Below, piece by piece: positions 1 to 10,700 of a stretch of 64,000 nucleotides of DNA. The stretch covers positions 496,001 to 560,000 of the forward strand of contig JAITTY010000005.1 of NCBI GenBank assembly GCA_031286695.1. Reading direction: 5' to 3'. Each line of letters opens with the position of its first letter. The first letter of the stretch is position 1. The DNA is from Sphingobacterium sp. (lineage in GTDB: Bacteria > Bacteroidota > Bacteroidia > Sphingobacteriales > Sphingobacteriaceae). The translations under genes and the position numbers were made by a program. The notes under the pieces were generated by a model. The model made no database searches. It was not told where the DNA came from and was given only the letters and a program-made list of their open reading frames with translations.

Positions 1-2
1 TT

Positions 3-581
3 GAAAAAGTGTTTATTGCAGGTCACGATATAGGTGCACATGTTGCATTCAGTTTTGCCTGCAATTACCCTCAAACAACTAGTAAACTGATTATGTTGGA
101 TACACCGCATCCAGATCCCAGTATGTATCAGCTTCCGATGTTACCTATCTTGGGTGCCAGTTATCTATATCCATGGTGGCTCGCGTTTAATCAGGTGAAA
201 GAGTTGCCCGAAAAATTGCTCGAAGGACGCATGTCAATCGTTATTTCTTGGTTATTCGATAACCTTTTGGTAAACAAAGATAGCATAAACCAATTTGACC
301 GGTCTGTTTATAGGGAGAGTTATGACAATAAAAATGCTATCCGCTGTTCTAATGCCTGGTATCAGGCCTTTCCACAAGACATCAAAGACTATGAAGGCTA
401 CAATAAATTAGAAATGCCTGTTCTGGCAATTGGCGCAAGTGGCTACGACTTACTTCAGCATTCTTTACCAACAATTTCGAGCAACCTAATACTTAAAAAA
501 ATTGAAAACTGTGGTCATTTTATTCTTGCTGAAAAACCAATTGAAACAGCTGGATTGATCAAAGAGTTTTTGGCTAGCTAA
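3..581 (+). CDS. alpha/beta hydrolase, C-terminal part (5' end outside window)
   Basis: The frame is already open at base 3 (Glu-Lys before the GTG at base 9), so the gene begins upstream of the window and only about 192 residues are visible. The first visible motif is GHDIG, a nucleophile elbow with Asp in the nucleophile position, as in haloalkane dehalogenases and epoxide hydrolases. A cap-like region rich in Trp and Tyr follows, and a terminal GHF supplies the expected catalytic His (NCGHFILAEKP). This is probably a soluble hydrolase that opens an epoxide or displaces a halide through an ester intermediate. The substrate cannot be read from the sequence. The acid residue after strand 6 is not clear. 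Confidence 0.85.
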   Translation, partial: EKVFIAGHDIGAHVAFSFACNYPQTTSKLIMLDTPHPDPSMYQLPMLPILGASYLYPWWLAFNQVKELPEKLLEGRMSIVISWLFDNLLVNKDSINQFDRSVYRESYDNKNAIRCSNAWYQAFPQDIKDYEGYNKLEMPVLAIGASGYDLLQHSLPTISSNLILKKIENCGHFILAEKPIETAGLIKEFLAS

Positions 582-727
582 AATGACAGCAACTATTAAC
601 AAACTTTTTGGGGATAAATCCTTCTACTAGCTAATCGTTCACTAATTTTACTTTAGCTGTTTATCTTTTTAGCGATAGAATTACTGATAAAAAACTCGTG
701 AAACACAAGGTAAAGAGGCATCTCAAG

Positions 728-1387
728 TTACTCTTTTGTATAATTTGATTTTCCGGTTATATCAACCTGTTTACCTAAATACTTTGGTTGTCTATTTCTA
801 ATCACATCCAAAACGGCTTTTGTGACGGATAGCTTTTCTCTAAATGCATAGTATTTGTATCCTCGGTAAACTCCCCTATCTGCACTATAACCGAATGATT
901 TGACCCCCAATTTATCGCCTAAGTAGACGCATCTATTTAGGTGATATTTCTGAGATACCAGGATTGCCGTGTCTACATTAAATATATATTTTGCACGGTA
1001 CATGGTCGAGTAACTATCAAACCCCGCATAGTCGATGTAAATTTTTGCGGTATCGATACCATTTTTCTGACAATATAACTTCATTACCGTAAGCTCATCG
1101 TATTCATCTCTTCCATTATCTCCCGATAGCAATATTTTATCCACTTTGTGGTTTTTATACAGCGAAATCCCGGCATCCAACCGATCCTTTAAATACCTAC
1201 TTGGCTGATCGCCATTTATGCCAGCACCAAAAATGATGGCTACCTTAGCTTTGGGCACATCTTTAAGTTCGGTGAAAATAACTTTTTCTGTATTGGACGT
1301 TACGTTGCTGTTGGTTACCACCACAATAACCAGTGCTATTACGCACAGAATGATAACCGGTAAAACGAACTTTTTAATTTTTTTCAT
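728..1387 (-). CDS. SanA/YdcF-type DUF218 membrane-anchored protein
   Basis: About 219 residues from the ATG at 1387. The frame stays open to 1486, but the ATG at 1387 places MKKIKKF directly before a single hydrophobic helix (about residues 7-24), so it is the better start. The rest shows the DUF218 pattern: an AIIFGAG strand, a DRLDAG helix, ILLSGDNG, and later DYAGFDSYSTMYRA and LVSQKYHLNR. The family includes E. coli SanA (vancomycin exclusion at high temperature) and YdcF. SanA-type proteins sit on the periplasmic side of the inner membrane and affect envelope integrity, but their reaction is unknown. The gene is monocistronic, convergent with the preceding hydrolase. Confidence 0.85.
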   Translation of the reverse strand: MKKIKKFVLPVIILCVIALVIVVVTNSNVTSNTEKVIFTELKDVPKAKVAIIFGAGINGDQPSRYLKDRLDAGISLYKNHKVDKILLSGDNGRDEYDELTVMKLYCQKNGIDTAKIYIDYAGFDSYSTMYRAKYIFNVDTAILVSQKYHLNRCVYLGDKLGVKSFGYSADRGVYRGYKYYAFREKLSVTKAVLDVIRNRQPKYLGKQVDITGKSNYTKE

Positions 1388-1637
1388 TAGTTTGATTTTC
1401 GACTGATTTAACATTGTTATTTTATACCCAAATTTAGCAGCAAAACCTATGGGAAATTGAACCAGTAATAATTCGCTGCGGATCAATTATCATTCGCAAG
1501 CGTCTGCAGTTTTTTCGGCATTTTTCAGATGGTATAAACTTCCTTCTGCGAAGATGAAAAAAAGATTCGAAAGCAATAATAATACAATAGCAATCCTTAT
1601 TATACAACAACAAAAAATAAAATTATTAATATTGGGT

Positions 1638-2027
1638 ATGAAAAGGTCATATGTTTTCAAGCATTGGGGATGTACTTTAGTACTATTTGCCATCTTCTTA
1701 CCGATTTATGAAATATTCACAGAATCTGAAAACTTAAATGATATCTTCAGTGGGATTTGGTTCTTTCCAGTTATATTGATCGTGTCCATCGTTTATTCTA
1801 TTCCTACATTGTTGATTGATTTACTGACATTTGATATATTGTTAAGCTATCAAGTTAACCTAAAATGGGTAAAAGCGATTTTGATTACAGTAACAATTGT
1901 TTGTATTTTCTTAACGTTTAGCTTAACTAGTTATGCATCGATCAATCGGGTTGACTGGAATGCTCCTTCAATTTGTGCTGCAGCAGCGATACTTTCAGGC
2001 CTACTTTTGAAAATCAGAGAAACATAA
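1638..2027 (+). CDS. small integral membrane protein, unrecognised
   Basis: About 129 residues if translation starts at the ATG at 1638 (MKRSYVFKHWG). An upstream ATG at 1554 would add 28 residues with poor coding character, so the shorter form is preferred. Four hydrophobic stretches (about residues 10-28, 40-62, 78-97 and 108-123) suggest a four-helix inner-membrane protein. A conserved-looking acidic loop (ESENLND) lies between helices 1 and 2. I recognise no family. It is divergent from the SanA-like gene and about 100 bp before selO on the same strand. Nothing in the sequence ties it to selO function. Confidence 0.55.
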   Translation: MKRSYVFKHWGCTLVLFAIFLPIYEIFTESENLNDIFSGIWFFPVILIVSIVYSIPTLLIDLLTFDILLSYQVNLKWVKAILITVTIVCIFLTFSLTSYASINRVDWNAPSICAAAAILSGLLLKIRET

Positions 2028-2113
2028 TTTCATGCAAATAAGCCACTTGGCATATACTTATTGCATAGATAGGTCCATTCAATAATTGGAGCGGTCTTAT
2101 CTTTTTTAATTAA

Positions 2114-2121
2114 TATCTTTG
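2114..2121 (+). promoter_or_regulatory. candidate -7 box (TAnnTTTG) immediately before selO
   Basis: TATCTTTG matches the Bacteroidota -7 consensus TAnnTTTG and ends four bases before the selO ATG at 2126. A transcript from it would start at or very near the ATG and so be leaderless. The nearest upstream TTG (2086-2088) is 25 bases away, longer than the usual 19-21, so support is partial. Confidence 0.35.
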
Positions 2122-2125
2122 CCAT

Positions 2126-3667
2126 ATGAATATCGAAGACATCAGACAGCCTTTTCTAAAAAAATTTCCCGGAGACTTTTCCAATAATCCTACGCAACGA
2201 AGTACACCAAAAGTTTTATTTGCCACGATTAAACCTGCCGGGTTTGAACAGCCTCAATTAATTGCTTTTAATGAGGCTCTTTCTGAGGAGATAGGGCTGG
2301 GAAAATTTGAAAAAAAGGATCTTAATTTTCTGGTAGGATCTGACCTTCCTGACCATGTTCAAACTTATGCTACAGCTTACGCAGGACATCAATTTGGCAA
2401 CTGGGCGGGGCAGCTGGGGGATGGAAGAGCTATTCTGGCGGGAGAAATTACCAATGCCGAAGGTAAGAAAACAGAAATTCAATGGAAAGGTGCCGGTGCG
2501 ACGCCCTATTCAAGACGTGCAGACGGAAGAGCCGTATTAAGGTCTTCTGTACGCGAATACCTGATGAGTGAAGCCATGTATCACTTTGGCATACCCACCA
2601 CCAGAGCGCTAAGCCTCGCCTTTACGGGAGAAGATGTTATTCGAGACATCATGTATAATGGTAATCCACAATACGAAAAAGGAGCTGTAGTGATAAGAAC
2701 AGCCGAGAGCTTTCTTCGATTCGGCCATTTTGAACTGCTGTATGCCCAGCAGGAATATACCTTATTGCAGGACCTGCTTGATTTCACCATAGAAAATTAC
2801 TTCCCTGAAATTGTTTCGCCCAATCATCAGAAATATAAAGATTTTTTTGAAAATGTATGTACCCGAACCGCAGACCTAATGGTAGAATGGTTCAGAGTAG
2901 GTTTCGTTCATGGCGTCATGAACACAGACAACATGTCCATCTTAGGTCTAACGATTGACTATGGCCCCTATTCCATGATGGATGCATATCAGCTAAATTT
3001 CACCCCGAATACTACGGATCTTCCGGGACGAAGATATGCTTTTGGAAAACAGGCACAGATTTCACAATGGAATCTATGGAAACTTGCAAATGCACTTCTG
3101 CCGATCATAAAAGACGAAAAATTTCTGGAAAATACGTTAAAGAATTTTGGCGTTTATTTCTGGGATAGCCACGACAAAATGCTTTGCAAAAAATTCGGAT
3201 TTGACGGAATGAAAAAAGGAGATGAAGAGTTTTTTTCTAACTGGCAAGGCTTCATGCAGGACCTGGAATTGGATTATACTTTATTTTTCAATCAATTGGA
3301 AAAAATAACGCCAGATACAGATCTAAAAGAACATTTCAGCCCGGTATCCTACACTATTTTGGATGAAGAAAAACTCCGCAGACTGAAAGACTTTATCGAA
3401 CTGTACCAATCACGGATTCATTCAAATACAATTTCAAGGGAAGAATCTCTGGATTTAATGAAAACAACAAATCCCAAATTTATACTGAGAAACTTCCTCC
3501 TTTACGAATGTATCGAAGAAATCAGCAATGGTAAAACGGAGCTGCTGACCAAACTCACCTTGGCTTTGGAAAATCCATACCAAGAACTATTTCCAGAGTT
3601 TTCTGTCAAGCGCCCATCCAACTACGACGATACGGCAGGCTGTTCAACGCTTTCATGCAGCTCATAG
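2126..3667 (+). CDS. selO: protein adenylyltransferase SelO (YdiU family)
   Basis: 513 residues, close to the family's usual 480-520. SelO is a pseudokinase-fold enzyme that transfers AMP from ATP to Ser, Thr or Tyr of other proteins and is linked to redox stress. Visible family blocks are GHQFGNWAGQLGDGRA (residues 87-102), WKGAGATPYSR (120-130, with the ATP-contacting Lys121), HGVMNTDNMS (262-271) and the metal-binding DYGPY (278-282). The C-terminus ends in CSS, the position where eukaryotic SelO carries selenocysteine. It stands alone between a small membrane gene and a terminator. E. coli SelO acts in the cytosol, and no signal peptide is seen here. Confidence 0.96.
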   Translation: MNIEDIRQPFLKKFPGDFSNNPTQRSTPKVLFATIKPAGFEQPQLIAFNEALSEEIGLGKFEKKDLNFLVGSDLPDHVQTYATAYAGHQFGNWAGQLGDGRAILAGEITNAEGKKTEIQWKGAGATPYSRRADGRAVLRSSVREYLMSEAMYHFGIPTTRALSLAFTGEDVIRDIMYNGNPQYEKGAVVIRTAESFLRFGHFELLYAQQEYTLLQDLLDFTIENYFPEIVSPNHQKYKDFFENVCTRTADLMVEWFRVGFVHGVMNTDNMSILGLTIDYGPYSMMDAYQLNFTPNTTDLPGRRYAFGKQAQISQWNLWKLANALLPIIKDEKFLENTLKNFGVYFWDSHDKMLCKKFGFDGMKKGDEEFFSNWQGFMQDLELDYTLFFNQLEKITPDTDLKEHFSPVSYTILDEEKLRRLKDFIELYQSRIHSNTISREESLDLMKTTNPKFILRNFLLYECIEEISNGKTELLTKLTLALENPYQELFPEFSVKRPSNYDDTAGCSTLSCSS

Positions 3668-3728
3668 CAATAACTATTGCCTGAATTTGATGGGCTACAA
3701 AATTGGAAAGCCTATATTTAATAAATAA

Positions 3729-3761
3729 GAACGGCCTGTCAATTGAACTGACAGGCCGTTC
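3729..3761. terminator. bidirectional hairpin between selO and the tlpA locus
   Basis: A perfect 13-bp stem (left arm 3729-3741, right arm 3749-3761, core ACGGCCTGTC) with a 7-base loop lies between two convergent genes. No long T run follows on either side, so it may stop both transcripts by structure alone or protect 3' ends. Confidence 0.7.
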
Positions 3762-3854
3762 CTCGATAACCAAACTGGCTGTTAAACATACCCGATTATT
3801 ATAGAGGTAAAAACCTAATGAGGAATGTTCATGTTCCTGCTGGCATTTCCTGAT

Positions 3855-4892
3855 TTATTGATTCCCAAATAATCTAGTCAGATACAATTCCAGATCCTTC
3901 CCCCTGAGATCCCGAGCGATAATTTTTCCATTTGGATCAATCAAAAATGTGGTCGGCAATGCCTTCACTGCAAACTGATTGATGGAAATACCTTTATCTC
4001 CCTGGCCATCGATCAGCTGTACCCACGGCAACTGATGGTTTTTCAGCGAGTTTTTCCATGATTTTTCATCTCTGTCAACTGAAATACTGACTATTTCGAA
4101 GTTTTTCTTCCCCTTAAATTGGGGGTAAATCTCTTTAAAATTTTTAAACTCCTCAATACAGGGAACACACCAGGATGCCCAAAAATCCAACAACACATAG
4201 TTACCCTTGAAGGAAGAAAACTGAACGTTTTTTCCCTCCGCGTTCAACAGGGAAAAATCTTTTAGCGTTGCGCCTACCCTGGATCGGATAGCTCCTTGAA
4301 ACTGATCAAATGCAGACTTCCCGTAGACTGTTTGCTGGATTTCAGGTGTCAATAACTCATAAACCTTTAACGCTTCCTCAGGCTGCATGGATTTACCATA
4401 ACGATCCAACAGGAATGCTGCTCCAAAAGTATTTCCATTTTTTGAAACCAATTCTTTGACTATTGAACTCTCATCCTGCTTTTTATCCTGCATCAGGGTA
4501 AGATATGTATTCAAGAGCTCCTGCGATCTAGAACCCGTAATCTGGGATGCCGAGAAACTTTGAAGATCTCCTTCAATCTGTATCGTCCCCGGGCCATCGA
4601 TCAGGACACCAAATGGCGAATACCCATTATATTTTTTCATTTCAGCCTCAGAATAGAACATATGCCGCGTGGGAACGGTAAACGGCCGCTCCATACGCCA
4701 TTGTCCATCGACAACTGTTGCGGAATCATTTTCATTTGTTAACCGATTATAGAGAAACACCTTGGTCCCATCATATTTCGGATCTACTTTGCCCATGAGC
4801 ACGATTATTTTCGAATTCTGTGCAAACGAAGCTACTATTGTCATAAAAATCAGTACAGCAGTTGTCTGAATTTTTCTAAACTGTTCAACCAT
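3855..4892 (-). CDS. TlpA-like thiol-disulfide protein with N-terminal DUF4369-like domain
   Basis: 345 residues. An N-terminal signal peptide (about 1-25, ending ASFAQ) sends it to the periplasm. Residues about 28-115 form a beta-rich DUF4369-like domain, residues 120-205 are helical, and residues 208-345 form a TlpA/AhpC-type thioredoxin fold with the active site WCVPC (Cys242, Cys245) after DFWAS. The late cis-Pro segment LPTTFLIDPNG is present. It is probably a periplasmic thiol reductant. It is the last gene of the sigma/FecR-controlled SusC-SusD-TlpA-TlpA block, 55 bp after its paralogue. The target protein or ligand is unknown. An alternative reading as a peroxiredoxin is less likely because of the intact CxxC. 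Confidence 0.88.
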   Translation of the reverse strand: MVEQFRKIQTTAVLIFMTIVASFAQNSKIIVLMGKVDPKYDGTKVFLYNRLTNENDSATVVDGQWRMERPFTVPTRHMFYSEAEMKKYNGYSPFGVLIDGPGTIQIEGDLQSFSASQITGSRSQELLNTYLTLMQDKKQDESSIVKELVSKNGNTFGAAFLLDRYGKSMQPEEALKVYELLTPEIQQTVYGKSAFDQFQGAIRSRVGATLKDFSLLNAEGKNVQFSSFKGNYVLLDFWASWCVPCIEEFKNFKEIYPQFKGKKNFEIVSISVDRDEKSWKNSLKNHQLPWVQLIDGQGDKGISINQFAVKALPTTFLIDPNGKIIARDLRGKDLELYLTRLFGNQ

Positions 4893-4947
4893 AATTTAAT
4901 TTTTTAATACGAAGTCTTTAAAAATTGATTACTAACGTTCACCTTGT

Positions 4948-6159
4948 TTACTGACCGAAAATTTCGACCAGTTTATTATCCAGATCGTCATCCTTTTCTG
5001 AGCCACTAGAATATCTGCCTACAATCATCCCATTGGGATCGACCAAAACTTTGGTCGGCAAGGAACTAACACCATAATTATTGGCTATTGCTCTAGACCT
5101 GTCATACTGTCCATCGTTCACTTTCATTCCATTGAGCACATGTCGCCAGATCATGATTTTATCCTGATCTACAGCTTTCCGCCAGGCTTTTTCATTGTTG
5201 TCGTCGTCGGCAACACCAATAATTTCAAAGCCTTTATCTTTATACTTATTGTAGATGCTGATCAGATGCGGATTACTTTTACGGCATGGCACACACCAGC
5301 TCGCCCAAAAATCAAGAAGGACGTATTTCCCTCTGTAATCTGCCAGGGCCAAAGATTTCCCATCGATATCGGTTGCCCTGAATTCATGGGCCTTACTACC
5401 CGGTGAACCGCTTTTTACTTCTCGAATATGGTTGGAGACCTCCATACCATCAGCACTTTTCTTTACCCTGTCAGACAGGCCAGCATAAAGCCGTTCAACT
5501 TCATTGAGATCTATTCGGGACATCATATACAGCATCAGGTGGGAACTGACATACGAGTCGGGATTATTCACTATAAAATCCAAATTGATCTGATTCAACC
5601 TCTTTTTAAAAGGTTCAAAATTCTGTTTGAAATCTGATTGCTCCTCCGTAAGTTTTGCCACCTTCGCTTCCATTTCCTTCAAGGCTCTATCCGCATCACG
5701 AAGTTTTTTGCTTTTTTCAGCATACTCCCTATCTAGATCGACCATTTCATTCCGCACGACTTTCTCTTTCTGGTTTAGAAGGCTCCATTCGTCCTGTGTT
5801 TTGGATCCCTTAATTTCGGCATCGGCAAATTTTCCTGTAGTCAAATTTGCTGTCATGCTAGCGGGCTCCAAATAGAATCTAAGTAAATCCGGATTGGCCG
5901 CACGTTCAATATTTGGATCCGAATACAGAATCGCCAATATCGGTTCCTGAAGCTTTCCCTTAAAGACAAATTTATTGTTCTCGATCTTCGAGCTATCAAC
6001 CTGACGCTGACCGGCTTTATCCCAATAGCTTAAGTAGAGATAAGAAGATCTTGGCTGGCTGATTTCACCCTTAAGGACATATGTTTTTTGTGCTCTGGAT
6101 CCCAAAGAAAGACAAAGCAAAAGGCCTAGGCCTGCTATCATTTTTTTCATTGCTGGCAT
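4948..6159 (-). CDS. TlpA-like thiol-disulfide protein with DUF4369 and coiled-coil region
   Basis: 403 residues. A signal peptide (about 1-23, ending SRAQ) is followed by a DUF4369 domain (about 26-118), a charged helical stretch likely to be a coiled coil (about 125-190, rich in Lys, Glu and Asp) and a C-terminal thioredoxin-like TlpA domain (about 255-403). The active site is WCVPC (Cys289, Cys292), and SSLPTKVLVDPNG provides the cis-Pro loop. An alternative ATG lies nine bases downstream (6150). It follows susD by 58 bp and precedes a second TlpA gene by 55 bp, so it is probably part of the same transcript. A role in reducing a disulfide in the imported ligand or in the transporter is inferred. 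Confidence 0.88.
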   Translation of the reverse strand: MPAMKKMIAGLGLLLCLSLGSRAQKTYVLKGEISQPRSSYLYLSYWDKAGQRQVDSSKIENNKFVFKGKLQEPILAILYSDPNIERAANPDLLRFYLEPASMTANLTTGKFADAEIKGSKTQDEWSLLNQKEKVVRNEMVDLDREYAEKSKKLRDADRALKEMEAKVAKLTEEQSDFKQNFEPFKKRLNQINLDFIVNNPDSYVSSHLMLYMMSRIDLNEVERLYAGLSDRVKKSADGMEVSNHIREVKSGSPGSKAHEFRATDIDGKSLALADYRGKYVLLDFWASWCVPCRKSNPHLISIYNKYKDKGFEIIGVADDDNNEKAWRKAVDQDKIMIWRHVLNGMKVNDGQYDRSRAIANNYGVSSLPTKVLVDPNGMIVGRYSSGSEKDDDLDNKLVEIFGQ

Positions 6160-6217
6160 ATTTGTGTAAAGTGAGGTTTATCCCCCATCGATCATCATTT
6201 TTTATCTGCTTTACCTA

Positions 6218-7693
6218 TTAATTTGGAACAAGATTTGGGTTTTCGGCTCTCTCTTCTTCCGGTATAGGCGTTAATATTTTTTTGTCTGTGGGCTGCACCG
6301 TCATTGCACCCGATTTACCGGAATCATAGTTGCGCACCATTGGAAGGCCATTTCTGAATTCGTCAAAACTGGCATGCCCTTCAAAAGCAAGTTCCAATTT
6401 CCGCTGTTTTAAGATTTCATTAAATAAAGCCGTACCGCTAAGTCCGGATAACTCTGAAAGTCCGGCGCGCTTTCTGATCGTATTGACATCGGCCAGTGCC
6501 TCGCTCTCTTTCTTCAGTTTATACAGCGCCTCTGCCCGGTTTAAATACATTTCAGCCAATCGTAAATAACGAAAAGGAGAAACTGAATATAGGGTCGTAA
6601 ATCCGAGCATATATTTACTAACAGCCTTGGTGTCGTCAGGAAAACCTGCTGTGACGTTCTCAACATAAAAACTGTTTCTTAGGTCATTTGCATCCAATAG
6701 CGATTTCAGATAGGGAGAAGGTCTATAAAGTCCACCGGGACGGGTTCCCTGAAGTGGATTGGCAAAAATAATGCTGATCCCTCCTTGGCGTAACTTCGTG
6801 TTTACCGCAAAAATATCCTCCTTATTGCCAGGATTGTCCGTCTTATAATAGTTCTGATAGGCTGTATTCTGCAATAGTTGATATCCCCCTTCATTGATCA
6901 CTTTGGTAGCGTAATCGGCTGCTTTCTGGTTATAGACTGTTACAGGATTTGTGCTGGTTCCCCCCATATACAAATATACTCGCGACAATAAGGCATACGC
7001 GCTATATTTACTTGCATAGCTATTTGATTTGGACTGATTGAATAAGCTTGCTGCCGTCTCCAAATCACTTATCACCTGCTGATAGACCTCAGCCACCGAC
7101 GCCCTGGCAGGTGCATAGTCAGGGCCCATCCTGGTATCCAGAACCAACATGACACCTGGAGACTTATCTGCGTCCAGATAATAGGGTCTGCCATATAAAC
7201 GCACAAGATTAAAATAGGTAAATGCCCGAAGAAATAAGGCTTCGGCTTTTGCCTGCAAGATCGTTCCATTGGTTTCGCCGTCCTTCACATGTGCAATCAC
7301 TTCATTGGCATGCAGGATCACATTATAGCCCGAGCGCCAGAAATTATAGCTATGGGAAAAATCCCTGGTTCCAGTATTAATAAAGTCAAAAGCATCGCTC
7401 TGTTTATTTATCGTTCCATCCAGCGATTTGATTGTATTCCCTTTGGCCTCCGACAGAAAAATCAGCATATCGTTATAATTGGTTCCTTTATCGATAGCCG
7501 CAGCACCGGATACTAATGCATAAATACCTGTCACTGCTTCGGAATATCCTGTCGGACTAGCAAACTGCATGTCTTCAAAGATGACGTTATGTGGCCTCAG
7601 CTCGTCCAGTTGTTTATTACATGATGTAAATAGAAGGCTGAATGGTACAGCCCCCATAATAATCCGCTTTAATATATATTTAAATGATCTCAT
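6218..7693 (-). CDS. SusD/RagB-type nutrient-binding outer-membrane lipoprotein
   Basis: 491 residues. The N-terminus MRSFKYILKRIIMGAV is followed by a lipobox ending FTSC (Cys about 26), so the protein is lipid-anchored. SusD hallmarks are the TPR-like helices with QAKAEALFLRAFTYFNLVRLYGRPYYL (about 145-175) and the C-terminal RLAEMYLNRAEALYKL and RKLELAFEGHASFDEFR segments. SusD proteins form a lid over the SusC barrel and capture ligand at the cell surface. The start lies 8 bp after the susC stop, showing tight coupling. No polysaccharide-degrading enzyme is nearby, so the ligand need not be a glycan. The linked TlpA genes make a redox-active, peptide-like or metal ligand possible, but this is inference. 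Confidence 0.95.
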   Translation of the reverse strand: MRSFKYILKRIIMGAVPFSLLFTSCNKQLDELRPHNVIFEDMQFASPTGYSEAVTGIYALVSGAAAIDKGTNYNDMLIFLSEAKGNTIKSLDGTINKQSDAFDFINTGTRDFSHSYNFWRSGYNVILHANEVIAHVKDGETNGTILQAKAEALFLRAFTYFNLVRLYGRPYYLDADKSPGVMLVLDTRMGPDYAPARASVAEVYQQVISDLETAASLFNQSKSNSYASKYSAYALLSRVYLYMGGTSTNPVTVYNQKAADYATKVINEGGYQLLQNTAYQNYYKTDNPGNKEDIFAVNTKLRQGGISIIFANPLQGTRPGGLYRPSPYLKSLLDANDLRNSFYVENVTAGFPDDTKAVSKYMLGFTTLYSVSPFRYLRLAEMYLNRAEALYKLKKESEALADVNTIRKRAGLSELSGLSGTALFNEILKQRKLELAFEGHASFDEFRNGLPMVRNYDSGKSGAMTVQPTDKKILTPIPEEERAENPNLVPN

Positions 7694-7701
7694 GTCTATT
7701 A

Positions 7702-10700
7702 TTAAAAAGTTAATTGCACTCCAATTAAAAAACGTCTCGGATTAGCGAAGCCTGTACTTACGCCCGAATATTGGGTCGTTCCTACACGTGCACCTTCTGG
7801 GTCTGCCCCCACGAAGTCTTTTTTGCGTATCACCCATAAATTATCACCGCTGACGTAGATATCTGCTTTGGCCAGCTTCATTTTCTGCAATAATTGCTGC
7901 GACAGACTGTAAGTTAAACGGACATTGCGCAAACGTGCATGGCTTGCATCACCCCATAATTTGGAGGATCTGGTCGTGAGAGAACTCCAGGCATTCGGAT
8001 CTATACTAAACACGTCGGGATAATTAGCCTTGGTGTCACCGGGGCCCGTCCAAACGTGCTGATTGTCCCCGAAAGCGACATTATTATATCCATCACGTGG
8101 CATCGTGGGCGACTGGAAGTCTTTAATCAGAGACATCGCCACGTAGTTTCCATACTGAAACCACCAACTCGCATTTAAGGTTAGGTTTTTATATTGGAAG
8201 GTATTGTTAAAACCACCAAAAAATTTGGGTGTCAGTGAACCTACTACCTGATAATTAGCCAATTTACTGGTCTCTCCCAATCCATCGACGATAATCTGGT
8301 TTCCGTTAGCATCTAAATTGTAATGCTGTATGTTTCCATTCTCCGAATTGATACCCGCAAACCTGATCGCCTTGATAACGTTGATATCCTCACCTATCTT
8401 TCTGTAATATGCCTGACCCGAACTCTCGATCAAGGAGTCCTGATACAATTTGGTAATCTCATTTTTATTAAAACTAATATTGAAACTTGTATGCCAGTTA
8501 AAATCCTGAGATTTGATATTATGCGTATTCAGCATAATTTCCACGCCTTTATTAACAATCTGCCCCACATTCCTATACTGGTTCATGGCCCCTTGCGCCG
8601 AAGACAGAACCACATTCTGGAGAAGGCCATCGGAACGTTTATGGTACCAGTCAAAAGTGAGGTCAATACGCTGGAAAAATGATGCATCTAATCCCAGGTT
8701 CGTATTATGTAGGGTTTCCCAGGAAATATTCGGATTAGCCAATTGAGAGATCCTTGTTCCGACATTATTGGGTTGTTCATATCGTATTCCGGTACTTCCG
8801 TCATAGGTATTCGCATAAAAAGTGGTATTCAGGTACCCATCCCCAAGATCCCGGCCTGATGTGCCGTAAGCCGCCCGGAGCTTCAGATTATTGACAGCTT
8901 TCACATCCTTCATAAAATCTTCGGACGACATCATCCAGCCGGCACTGAAGGCATAAAACGTTCCATAACGTTTGTCCCTTCCAAAATTGGTCGTTGCATC
9001 GGTACGAACTGATGCGGAGGCCAGATAACGTCTAGTATAATTATAATCAGCCTGCCCAAATACAGAAAAAGTTGCTCTTTCCTGATAATTGCCACGTGGG
9101 CTATAGGGTTCTCCAAACGCTGCCGTAAAAACATCTCCAAAATATTTACCTGCTCCCATATTTCTTTCCCCCGGCAATATATCATACATGTTGACCGTCA
9201 TTGTTTCCGTCGTCCTCTTTCCCCATTCCTGTCCAAGCAGCGCAGAGATATTATGCTTGCCAAATTGCTTGTTGAAATTAAGTGTATTTGATGTCAGATA
9301 ATCCACATATTTGATATCATTGATATCTAGCGTTCCGTTTGGCAGGGTCATGCCGGGATAAAACAAATAGGGATAACCGCCATATTTACCTGAAAACGAA
9401 CGCACATCGAGGTAAGAATTGAAATTATTCCCAATATAATTAATGGAGTTAGAACTCTGTAGGCTCAAATAGGGTAAGATCTGATAACGCAGACGTACCA
9501 TACCTAAATGGCTCTGTACCTTTGTGAGACTGTTATTGTCGTATTTTGCCTCCGATAGAAAATTTTGCGTCCATTGTGGATAGGCAGGACCATAATTGAA
9601 TGAAGCATTCACTTGTAAGCTATCCCGGAGCTTGCCAGTAGCATCATACGGATCCATAAAAGGTTGAACCATATACAGCTCGGGCACACCGTTTCTCCTG
9701 CTTAATAGATCAACCATCGAACTCAGGTTGATGCTTGCCTGCAATTTCGAGGAAATTTTATGGTCTATATTTACTCGGATACTTTTTCGGTCAAATGAGT
9801 TTTTATACAGGATCCCATTTTCTTTATACCAGTTGACACCAGCATAAAATTTAGTTTTTTCAGTGCCATGATGTATACTGACATCTGTATTACGGAAATT
9901 TCCGGTACTATATATGGCATCTTCCCAATTGAAATTATGGTCACGGTCCTCGTCACTATATGTCCTTCCCTGGGCAATAAAGTCGGCAACATTTGGATAT
10001 GCTGTCTGTACCGACGGTGTCTGCTCCCAGTAGCGCTGCATTTGTTTATCCATAAAACCGATCAATTCGGTACTGTTCATAAACCTGATATTACGCCTTG
10101 GCTGCGTGATACCGTACTGTACTGTGACATCGGCGGAACTTTGTCCTGCAGCACCTCTTTTGGTCGTTACGACAATGACCCCCTGTGCAGCTCTCGAGCC
10201 ATAGATCGCTGTCGAAGAAGCATCCTTTAAAATACTAACGTTTTCAATATCTGATGGATTTACTGCATCCTGCAACGATTTATAGTTGGTGATAACTCCG
10301 TCAACAACGATTAGTGGTCCAAAATAGCTATTGGTTGGTGTAGCAAGCGAAGACTGGCCCCGCTCGACCACCTCACCTTTTGCGCCAGCTTCACCTGACC
10401 CTTCGGTAATATACAGACCGGTAGTCCTACCCTTCAGCATAGAAAGAACATTAGGACTCGAAACACTGCTGCGCAGTTCATTTCCACTGATCGCCTGTAC
10501 CGAACCTGTGACCTCCGACGCAGACTTTTTGGTATACCCCACAACAACCAGTTCTTCCAGATCAGTGGTCTGTACCTTAAGTCGAATAGTACCTATATTT
10601 TCAACGGCCTTGATCCGCTTCTGCTGATACCCCATGAGTGAAAATTCAAGATAGCTATCAGCTGCAACATTTTCGACCAATACTTCCCCGTTTGCCCCAG

